Shown piece after piece: positions 54,426-64,000 of a stretch of 64,000 bases of DNA. The translations under genes and the position numbers were made by a program. The notes below the pieces were generated by a model. It ran no database searches. It saw only the letters and a program-made list of their open reading frames with translations, and was not told where the DNA came from. The stretch's first letter is position 1. Every line of letters starts with the position of its first letter. The stretch comes from Trichoplax sp. H2 (taxonomy: Eukaryota > Placozoa > Uniplacotomia > Trichoplacea), in NCBI GenBank assembly GCA_003344405.1, contig NOWV01000001.1:62001-126000 (forward strand), read 5' to 3'.

Positions 54426-55185
54426 CCGAGACATTGTCACAATGCCTAGCAATATCTTTAATTGTAGAGTATCCTAGCAACTTTTAAAGCAGGACAAGAT
54501 TTGAATTTAACATCTACTAGAAGTAAACTCAAGACAATCTAAATGTTTGTACTGTAAGTGTTTACAGGAAAGTAATGCAATCTTTAGCGTGGTACAGTAC
54601 ATTGTAATTGAGCAGTAATAATATCCAACCTATCATGTTATTAATTTCTAATCATTTACATTGCATCTGTATTGATGTCCAATAGAGAAATTTATCACCT
54701 AGCCATAACACAGGAATGAGATGGATGTTCGACTATTTTGGGACAGATATACGTAGATAGTATAAAACAAATTTATAGCTGCAGTTACATACTAGAAATG
54801 AACAAATACATAAGATTGGATATGGTAAGACGGAAGACACAGCATAGGCGGTAATTTGTCTAAACTACTTTATAACCACTTTATAATCTTCTTAATTCGT
54901 GTAAAGTATACAATAATTTTAAACAACAGTAGGTGATGAAAATGGATATGAAATAGACGCCGAGTTTCTTTAATTTTATCATTATTTATAAGTAACTAAG
55001 AATTACTAGAGTTGATTGGTCATGTTAATAAGCATGTTCTGTTGGTCTAGCAGTAGTGTTTTAACTTTAGTCACCAAACTACTGTAATATAGCAGAGTAA
55101 GCACACTAATGGAAGCATAATGTTGTTTTTTTTCTTAAGAACTATGCGGACATTTACTGTGCGCGTTAGGTCGTACACTCTATTA
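54426..55185. repeat. First copy of duplicated gap flank
   Basis: 760 bases ending exactly at the N run. Near-identical to 55206-55876, apart from single-base differences and two segments (about 30 and 60 bases) that the second copy lacks. Confidence 0.95.
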
Positions 55186-55205
55186 NNNNNNNNNNNNNNN
55201 NNNNN
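55186..55205. other. Assembly gap of 20 Ns
   Basis: Run of unknown bases, probably a default-size scaffold gap. Confidence 1.
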
Positions 55206-55876
55206 CCGAGACATTGTCACAATGCCTAGCAATATCTTTGATTGTAGAGTATCCTAGCAACTTTTAAAGCAGAACAAGATTTGAATTTAACATCTACTAG
55301 AAGTAAACTCAAGACAATCTAAATGTTTGTACTGTAAGTGTTTACAGGAAAGTAATGCAATCTATAGCAGTAATAATATCCAACCTATCATGTTATTAAT
55401 TTCTAATCATTTACATTGCATCTGTATTGATGTCCAATAGAGAAATTTATCACCTAGCCATAACACAGGAATGAAATGGATGTTCGACTATTTTGGGACA
55501 GATATACGTAGATAGTATAAAACAAATTTATAGCTGCAGTTACATACTAGAAATGAACAAATACATAAGATTGGATATGGTAAGACGGAAGACACAGCAT
55601 AGGCGGTAATTTGTCTAAACTACTTTATAACCACTTTATAATCTTCTTAATTCGTGTAAAGTATACAATAATTTTAAACAACAGTAGGTGATGAAAATGG
55701 ATATGATTGGTCATGTTAATAAGCATGTTCTGTTGGTCTAGCAGTAGTGTTTTAACTTTAGTCACCAAACTACTGTAATATAGCAGAGTAAGCACACTAA
55801 TGGGAGCATAATGTTGTTTTTTTTCTTAAGAACTACGCGGATATTTACTGTGCGCGTTAGGTCGTACACTCTATTA
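55206..55876. repeat. Second copy of duplicated gap flank
   Basis: 671 bases starting exactly after the Ns (CCGAGACATT...) and matching 54426-55185 in the same orientation. The sequence continues uniquely after 55876. Best read as an unmerged contig overlap (two haplotypes). Confidence 0.95.
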
Positions 55877-58593
55877 CATCAATTTTGTAGTTAGCCGTTA
55901 ATTTTTTTAAGCTGGGCTATCCTTCAAATTTGTTACGTGATTAAACTAATTAATACTTTGTATAATAATATTATTGTTGTTATTTTAATGTTATGACTCA
56001 CGAGCCGTCGACACTTATCCAGAATGGAAGCCGTGAATATCATTTCCGGACAAGTCTTATAGACTGCGTACTGCCTTAACTGTTTTTAGTTGACAAATCT
56101 CTAATAAATAAATAAATTAATTCACATAATTTGTAATTATACTGCTACTATATCAGATCATATCATGCAGTCAGATTCACCCTAAGTCAGATATGAGCAG
56201 TCTTGAATCTAATACTGTAAATTAAAATCAATAGGGATCAATCAAAACGATAAATAAAAAAAATTAGAGGGACAGTAATATATGCGTAAGGATGCATGTT
56301 ATTAAACTACCTAGGCCAGATGATTTTATGTAGTCCATAAAATATTGTGCTAATAAATCCAATTGCAAATAATATGTATACAAAATATAAGCTTGACTAA
56401 AGTTGAATCGGGGAGGAGAAAATGGAATAAACCAACATAAACATATGATGACTTGCACTTTATATTACATTACTTTACTGTGGACTACTATTAAAATCCT
56501 CCAGTATTTGGCAGTCCAAGCTTTGCCATATTGATTAGGTACCGTTGCAGCCTACTACTATTGGAGGTGTCAATCGCTAAATGTCAGAATTTAAAGAGGA
56601 GGGCAAAGGTAATATCGAGAAAAATTTTCCCCCCAAAATCATGATAATTATTATTATTAAAATAATAAGAGTAAGAATTTATGAATACTGAAATTCTTTA
56701 CGCATCAATCTATCCATCGATAGTATCATGAGAATACTGTAGCGACTACTGTGCACTATGAATATAATTTAAGATAATTATCAGAAAAAGTACGAATGCC
56801 AGCACCAGTTCAATCGTTTCCTATGATTAACTATCGTTGACATCAAAAAGAGAAAGCAAAAGAATTACAGTAATATGGATTGAAAATATTAATTAATCAA
56901 CTTTCTCTGAGCCACAGATGTAAGTGCAGTATATTATAAGCGTATTTAGATAGGGAAATTGTGAAGAATATTTAACCTTAATTAGTAAATCGATCAGTCA
57001 GTCTACCGCATCATAGTATTTTGAAGCAACACATGGACACCGTTATTACCCATATACTCGTACGTATGATTTGTGTATTATATATAAACTAAACTAAATT
57101 GATAGGCTACTACAAGCAAGCTAAAGTTAAAAATATGGCTTTTCCTAATAACATAATTAAAGATTAGATAAAAAGCGGCATTGTTATCGAAGAGAATTAG
57201 GCAGCTTGCTGACTGATTGCCTACCATTCGATAGCATGTTGCACAGTATGTTTTGATGATGTAAAAAAAAAAACAATATTAGTGGGTTACAACAAGGAAA
57301 AGACCAGAAACTACAGTAGTTAATAAAACCCATTAATCAACATGAGTGAAATTGATAGTCCTAAATCCTAATTAGAACTAGTCCATTGGCAAAGGAAAAT
57401 TGGTGAATGATCACGTTCAAGTAGTTAGTGAGCGAGATAGGAATTTCATGAGTGATAAGTTCAACGTGACTGATTATGTAGAGTAATAATTATATAAACA
57501 GCGTTTGCAAAAAGGATGAACGCTAGTGGAATGAGTGAGAGAGAAAATCAATTCCACTACAACATTGATCTTATTAACAGAAAATTTCAACAACCAATTT
57601 GATCATTGTACTGTAGAGGAAAGATAACATCATTATTTCGATAAGAGTCGGGTCCATCTTGAAATGATAGAATTAACTTTGGCATAGCTAGACTATTTTT
57701 GTCAAACAATATATCTCTAATGCTATATCATGTACTTGTGTCGTTTAGCGTTGTTTTTGAATAGCCTTGGTATTGGATCAAAGTCAAAAGGAATGAAGAA
57801 ACCAATTCTGGTCTAGGTCAATATCGTGTTCGAATAGTATAAGGTGACGAAGTGAAGACCAGGACTACGAGAATTCTCGCATACCCGTATACTGTACAAA
57901 TGAGCATTGAAAAGAAATTTTTCTACTGTAGTTCTATTTCAATGCGCTAAATGACATTAAGATGCATTTTAAACCTGTGTAACAATATCAAAGCGTGAAA
58001 GCGTTTCGAGAGAATTTTTAGCTGTATCTAAATATAATCAAGGTACATAATATTGTCATGTCCTTATCAAGATGAATTTTACACCCATTATTTACGTATT
58101 CGATGACAGTGTGATAAGGGAATCTAAAGTTTAGAAAAGAATCTTTCTAACTTCGATCCCATTATAATAAATGAAATTAGCTCATTTTTTAAAATGGGTT
58201 TGGAGACTACTTATTTGATTCAAGGATGAACGATAGGAAAAAGGAATCAAAGTAGCAGCTGAACAACTATGCTATCATGATGGCTATGCAGTAGACATTA
58301 TAATTATTAATATATACTGTCCGACGAAGGTAATGACTCGATACTGTATTGTGTTACGATCAGCAAAAGAAGTTGGGTCATGATGGTCTTTAGTCGTATA
58401 AAAATAATGTTGAGCACTGTTATAACATCATCGATTATCACGATTTATTAGAATTGTAAAGTAGTTGTCAATTTATTGCAAAACCAAAAAGAAAAAAAAG
58501 ACATGAATGCAACTGCGTCTACAGCATGTAAGATTGATCGAGTCCCATCATTTCCATGAGATGAAGAAAGGACGAATTTCAGTATTTGTTTAA
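55877..58593. other. Gene-poor AT-rich region
   Basis: No conserved exon, RNA gene or clear repeat recognised on either strand. Short frames such as 56264-56458 minus are unsupported. Confidence 0.45.
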
Positions 58594-59130
58594 TCAACCC
58601 GGACAAGCTATACTCCGTTTTTCATATAAGCAAAGAGAATTATTGTATCTAAATACGTATTCAGTCCATCCCCTATCACTTAGGATAACGGATAGTCGTT
58701 GAGTAGAAGTATGTGTGGCCTTTATTAAGACTAACTGGCTTGGATGACGTTGAAGCATGGAAATATCCAATTCTTCAAACATTATACATGCTTGTACAAA
58801 TACAAGCACACATTGTACAGTCGTCTAGCAATGTTGTCCAAACTGACTGCAATGTTCTTTTCACAACAGTCATTAAGAAGCATCAACATCTCCCTTCTAG
58901 GGTCTTATTTTCTTCACTGACAATCATCAAGAAATGTATTTATTTCTTCATTCCTACTGGATGCACACTATCATCACTATCGGCATAGAATATAGTCCAA
59001 TTGATTTCACTGACAGTAGATACTGTGTTGTATTAAGGACGTTTTTCTCTTATGACTTAGCTTACCTCGATCCCAATTGAATTCTTCGTCAATTGCATCG
59101 TCGTCATCTATGAATTCAAGATGATAATTA
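58594..59130 (-). other. Possible exons of an unrecognised gene
   Basis: Three protein-like stretches with splice-like borders occur on minus. About 59065-59130 has EFIDDDDAIDEEFNWDR followed by GAG|gtaagc. About 58950-59000 has WTIFYADSDDSVHP followed by gtagga. About 58800-58910 has LLNDCCEKNIAVSLDN and further residues before gtataa. Phases do not join into one convincing model, and no family is recognised. May be a real small gene, a decayed one, or chance. Confidence 0.25.
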
Positions 59131-60295
59131 ATTCCATTAACGCTTTATTACTTCAATGACTTGAAATAGAAGTGAAATGAAACATTTTCAAAGCATTTTG
59201 AGTCCAAAAATTGTATAATAGTTAGCAATGAAATAGGGTAGCCATCCAGTGGATGATGTCTAACATGACTGAAAGTAATTTTCGCTCTCGTCAATCTCCA
59301 TGTATGAATTGACGGTAGAGGACAGGGACGTTGATTACCGGTAGAAAGGACAATCTAAAAAGGTCCCATGAATACTTTGTCAACAGAATTATTACTTACC
59401 AAATTCGGTTCGACTATAAGCTCGGTAAGAATTGCGATGTAATAAAGAAGAACGATTACGATGCGACGCCATGTTGGAGTGGAAAAATTGAGCTTAGAAA
59501 TGGATTGCGCTTGTCGTTGTCACCTCAATGTGGTTGACAGAGCGTGTGACGTAGCTTGTAGGCTGACATGCCCCTCTTTGGTTGACGCCGGTAGGTTATT
59601 GTCCAAAGTTGGACATGATGACAAGCTGATACGACATCACTTTATTCTTCCGTTGATAATGATTATCTATGGTTGATGGGCTAATGACCAGAGCACTCGA
59701 TAGACATTGTCACTGTCCTGCGTCCGGACTTCTGACTCCTGACTACAGACTGGCCGCAATGGCAGTGCGCAGGTGTACCTTGTCTAGTAGTCCATACTAC
59801 ACTAGCCAACACTAGTGCACACCCATCCAAGGCTTGCTTTAACCGCTACTTTGATTAGTAATAGTATACAACATATTCCACAGTCAATAGAAGAAAATAC
59901 AGCAGCTTACATGAGCCATGGACTTGTAGAAATAGATACAGTACTCATCTATTTGGAAAAGTCTATGATTACTGTACAGTACTGTCAGCAACTACTAAAA
60001 AAGAAACAAACAAGACTGCCAACGGTTGTTGACTGTACTAATAGTGTGTAGACTGATTATTTTAATGCCCGTTTCAAGTGAATCGTATGTATGTTACGGC
60101 ACACTATACTTTGCGCGATGGCTATCCAACCCCACCCAATTCCCAGCTAGGTTGGTTTTGTGCAGTATGGTGTACGGTTTCATTCATACCGTATACTAAA
60201 ATGACTGGAAAAATGATCAGCCTCCGCATTATTTTTGCACTGACGGCTGTTGGTAGTCCGTCCCTTTCCTTTCTTATTGACAGTAGGAGTCTTAC
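59131..60295. other. No gene recognised
   Basis: Mixed-composition spacer with scattered TACTGTACAGTA words (around 59970). The stretch 60045-60063 repeats exactly 6223-6241. Short plus frames (59461, 59815, 60078) are unsupported. Confidence 0.4.
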
Positions 60296-60365
60296 TGTAC
60301 CGCACCGAACCGAACCGTACCGGACCGAATCGAACCGTATCGCTTCCTATCGCTTCCTATCGCTG
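60296..60365. repeat. Pentanucleotide (ACCGA/CCGTA) array
   Basis: Imperfect pentamers ACCGA, ACCGT and related words, followed by two CGCTTCCTAT copies. In complement it resembles the GGTAC array at 6436-6480. Confidence 0.75.
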
Positions 60366-60519
60366 TCCTGTTACAACTTGGATTGATTTGTGGTAAAGGG
60401 AAAATCTAGTAGGGCGCTCGGAAGGGAAAAAATGGTGAAAATAAAAAGAAATACCTAGCTAGACTCTTCTATATTGTATAGTACTTATACACTACGTATA
60501 GCTAGTATAATAAATCATC

Positions 60520-61200
60520 ATCAAATCATCTTTGAAAGTACAAAATGGACATGGGCTGAAAGATGCCTTGATAATAATAAATAATCATAGCATGTATAAT
60601 GTACAATTGAGAATATTATTACATTATTCACAGTTAGTATAATCAACAACCACTAGAAATCCATGGTATTTCTAGTAGCCCTTGGTATAATCATCAAGGT
60701 ATCTTTAAAAGGGCAAAATGGACATAAATTGAAAGATACCTTGATAATCAAAAATCATGGTATAATGGACAATTTAGAATACCATTACATTACTTCCAGT
60801 TCGTATAGTCATTAAAACATCTTTGAAAGGACAGAATGGATATAAATTGAAAGATACCTTGATAATTAAAAATCATAGTATGATGTACAATTAGAATACC
60901 ATTACATTGCTTCCAGTTCGTATAATCATCAAAACATCTTTGAAAGGACGAAACAGATGTAAATTGAAAGATACCTTGATATTTACAAATCATAGTATAA
61001 TGTACAATTTAGAATACTATTATATTACTTACAGTTAGTATAAACATAGTGTAATGTACAATTTAGAATACTGCTATATCACTTACAATTAGTATAATTA
61101 TAATCATCAAAGTATCTTTGAAATGACGAAATGGACACGGGCTGAAAGATACCTCGATAATCAATTAATCATAATCATGGTATAATGTACAGTATGGACA
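60520..61200. repeat. Tandem repeat, period about 117 bases, 5-6 units
   Basis: The marker words TGAAAGATACCTTGATAA, TATAATGTACAATTTAGAATAC and CTTCCAGTTCGTATA recur. TGAAAGAT occurs near 60556, 60729, 60847, 60964 and 61142; the central units are spaced 117-118 bases, the outer ones wider. Confidence 0.85.
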
Positions 61201-61562
61201 ATTTAGAGTACTACTACTACTGGGTTTATATTCCCGAGTACTATACTTTGACGACTAATCCAAGACATTAGTCTCCTTTGATCTATCGTGCAACAAGAGA
61301 TTATCCCAATATAGCGATCACTTTCAATAACAAATCTGCAAGCAATTTGATTTCCAATTAATTGGCACCCGTAAACACTAAACTGAAATAAATCCTTTAC
61401 TGCAAAAATATCGCTATCTTCATGCAAGGTTTTGCGAATAAAAGCGAATCTTGTGTAGGAATTTCTCAAAAATAATTTTCCAAAAATTGAGAAGAAAACA
61501 CCGACAACAACGATCTTGTGAAAGGAAGAAGAAAATAAGTTCGATACTGTACTGTAGTAGTA
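61201..61562. other. No gene recognised; unsupported open frame
   Basis: An 88-codon minus frame (61203-61469) lies beside the tandem repeats. It has no recognised similarity, so it is not called as a gene. Confidence 0.35.
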
Positions 61563-61800
61563 ACATGATATAGGTCTCTCTTCTTCGACAAATTTGCTAT
61601 AAGGACGAAAAAGGATCTGCGACTGTATGTGTCAGATTTACCTTGTGCAACAAGTATATTCTCTCGTAACACGATACAGCTTTCTCTTCTACGACCCATT
61701 TGCGCTCGGAACGTTAGACTTTTCTTGCGCGATCTGAATTCTGTAAAAACATAATACAACTTTCTTTTCTGTGACACATTTGTACTCTGTGCGGCTAAGA
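61563..61800. repeat. Degenerate tandem repeat, three units
   Basis: Units opening ACATGATATAGGT, ACACGATACAGCT and ACATAATACAACT, each followed by TTCT(T/A)CGAC-like and ATTTG words, begin at 61563, 61669 and 61749. The 103-codon minus frame over them is a by-product of the repeat. Confidence 0.6.
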
Positions 61801-63235
61801 ATCTCTAGTGTGGCGTTGTCCCTTTAACATCTGATCTGACTAAGCTTTAAGTTATCTTAGCTGAATACCTACGTAAAACATTGCATGAAACATACTCATA
61901 TATTGCAGATGATCAAATAAAATGTTAGGGTACAATAAATCAACTGAATTAAAATAATAAATTAATCTCCATCTATAATAAGTATTCTATCTATAACGTT
62001 ATTAAGTTGAAGATATTAGACACGCAATGTACCGCAGCATTGTACAGTATTTATTTATTTCACTGTTAATAACTAATAGTTAACCATGGCTAGGGCTCTT
62101 TACTATCAGAGTAAAAGAACTCTTTGTTGAAAGCGTGGTAAATAATCTTTGCAGTTACAAATGCAGTATCAATTTCGTTGCGCAAAGGCATACCACAAAG
62201 ATGTACTACAGTATAGTAAATCTCTTTCCAAAGTAATTGCATGTCTATCGAAATAAACTCGCATAATTAATAAACACAGGGACTAAAAGAGGAGAGAGTG
62301 TTATATTTATAAAGGTAAAAGAAAAAGCTAATTACAGATACGCCCGTATATTATACAAGACCATAGACTACTAGTCCATGACAACGTACACAGTACAGTT
62401 AAAATAGCGAAATATATAAAATGCCATCGTACTGACAAAAATGGTATGATAGCAACTGCCTTGCCAATAAAACAGAAAACTATTGACGCCATTGATTGCT
62501 AAGAATTTAATATTAATGTACGCGCATAGCGTTTTTTTTGTGCAGTGGCATTTCTACCTAAAGGTTCAATAAATGAAAAAATTCAGGAATATCATGCATA
62601 ACCACTGTAGATTGACTGTGTTACGTTTTTTAACTCCTCAACATTCCAAACAGCTCAAATCTCCTTATGCAATAAAACTCACAGGGGCATTATAGTATGC
62701 AGATAGGAATACCATCGACAAAGTGATACACTACTTGTAATACAATTTTGCTACTACCATATTATCACATGCTATCTATTACAGCCATTAATACCAAACG
62801 TAGCAAACTGTAATAAACATTTTATTCTTTTTATTATTAGTCACTCTCTTACACATACACATACACATTGTATAAGCATAGGACTCTGGTGATATTTTTT
62901 TAAGCTAAATTGTCGTGACTTTACAGTACAAGATAGTTAAACACTGCAAAATTTATACTAAATATTCAGTATGTCATGATGTGTTATGAATTGAGATATA
63001 CTAGTATCGCATAAGGTAACATTTTATAATCCACTTTCCCTAAATTTTCTATTAGCATTTGCGTATTTGTTTAATATTAGAAGTAGATCAATCAATTAAT
63101 ATGCACAAAGCTTCAGTTGTAAAATTAGTATACGAACAGCACGGATTATTGTCAGTTATTCAACTTTACAAGAGTAATTTATAAAAATAAATTATTTCTT
63201 TATACAAGCATTATTTTGTTAGCAATAAACTCATT
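61801..63235. other. 3' flank of CDC20; no gene recognised
   Basis: AT-rich sequence downstream of the CDC20 stop codon. No exon or structured RNA identified. Confidence 0.45.
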
Positions 63236-64000
63236 CTAACGAATGACTTTCGCTAACTTAGAATATTCAACACTTTTAGTCTTTTTAACCTTTTCCTTTT
63301 TATCAACGGCAAAACATTTCCAAAATCGTAACGTCTCGTCTGCAGCTGCAGACGCTACAGTAGATCCATCTGGACTTAGAGTCATATATAAAACACGATC
63401 CGTGTGTCCATACAAGTCAGTGACGCGAACCATCGAAGGATACTTCCATATAGTTAGTTGATACTGAGAATACCCATGACCAGAAATTAACTCACGGTAC
63501 TCTTTCGACCATAAAATATTGCAAACCTAAGTATGTCATAAAAGTTATATATTATATGTTATAGTATGTATAAAAAAATCAACTAGTGAACAATAAATAA
63601 TCTGATCTGATCGGAATATGTGCTGGTAGTATGGTACGATCAATGGAATTTTTAGGTACAATGCATTCATAAAAGTATTAACAATGTTAAATACCCAACG
63701 AAAGACTAATATTGAGAACAATGGACAACTTATATAGCTCAATGTACCTGTGACGCAGTATCGATACTATTTAAACAACTTCCTGTAGATGCATTCCAAA
63801 GTTTAATACATCGATCAGCGGTACCGCCTCCAGTTGCCAATAAGTTATCGTGCCAAGGACACCAAGATACAGCCTAATCATGACAAGTAAAAACGTGGAC
63901 AGTAAATTAATGGAGATTGTTACAAGAGCCATGCAAAGATGATGATTAACATTCCGTACCTTAACGGCAGCTTGATGATCAGTTAACGAATGCAACATAG
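63236..64000 (-). CDS. CDC20: CDC20, APC/C co-activator (C-terminal part)
   Basis: Exons 64000-63960 (cut by the window edge), 63873-63748 and 63526-63236; 181 codons of WD40 repeats seen. CDC20 delivers mitotic substrates to the anaphase-promoting complex and is the target of the spindle checkpoint. Blocks: [52 protein letters not shown] and [20 protein letters not shown], close to the human order. The protein ends in Ile-Arg, the IR tail that docks on APC3. The [10 protein letters not shown] wording and the longer charged tail favour CDC20 over CDH1/FZR1. The N-terminal C-box, KEN and MAD2-binding parts lie outside the window. Confidence 0.96.

Noticed and set aside
54426-55876. Genuine tandem duplication
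   Set aside because: Both copies end exactly at the N run, as expected of unmerged overlapping contigs.
61466-61777. 103-codon minus-strand frame with repeated KKR.LY-like words
   Set aside because: The repetition comes from the underlying three-unit DNA repeat rather than a recognisable protein.

Overview
The window reads as nuclear DNA of an animal with an AT-rich, compact, intron-dense genome. The genes are metazoan in content (RICTOR, ERMP1, TRAPPC5, ketohexokinase, SMPDL3, MSH5, CDC20, EIF2B3), with many short exons, small GT..AG introns and short intergenic spacers. An early-branching metazoan such as a placozoan (Trichoplax/Hoilungia type) fits best; this is inference from gene content and intron style, not something the sequence proves. 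There are no bacterial-style operons, CRISPR arrays, rRNA or recognisable tRNA genes. Most genes had to be assembled by hand from several ORF fragments, using splice sites, phase and family similarity.

Layout: SMPDL3-like phosphodiesterase (minus, 1656-5569, 4 exons); a probable DSN1 kinetochore subunit (plus, 6964-10163, 11 exons); three sigma/HPGDS-like glutathione S-transferases (minus 10666-12925, minus 13915-15570, plus 16289-17900, five exons each with almost the same exon lengths); meiotic MSH5 (minus, 18614-25397, 26 exons); a single-domain rhodanese (minus, 27256-27621); EIF2B3 (plus, 28627-32105, 11 exons); ERMP1 (minus, 33376-37907, 9 exons); an unrecognised single-exon gene with an internal duplication (plus, about 38426-39877); TRAPPC5 (minus, 40423-41675, 7 exons); ketohexokinase (plus, 42188-43206, 2 exons); RICTOR (minus, 44245 to at least 53180, 38 exons seen, first exon not found). 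A gene-poor, repeat-rich 10 kb follows, containing a 20-N gap with duplicated flanks. The 3' part of CDC20 (minus, 63236-64000) runs off the window.

The genes are mostly housekeeping or cell-division functions and do not form a pathway cluster. MSH5 (meiotic crossover), DSN1 (kinetochore) and CDC20 (APC/C activator) are linked by theme only. EIF2B3 and RICTOR belong to growth control, ERMP1 and TRAPPC5 to the secretory system. The GST trio is a local gene-family expansion.

The most interesting non-coding signals are: palindromes built from the octamer TACAGTAC and its complement in at least three short head-to-head promoter regions (15794-15836, 28122-28180, 41965-41985); a 54-base-arm foldback hairpin inside an SMPDL3 intron (2666-2793); several degenerate tandem-repeat fields; and an assembly overlap misrepresented as a tandem duplication around the N gap.
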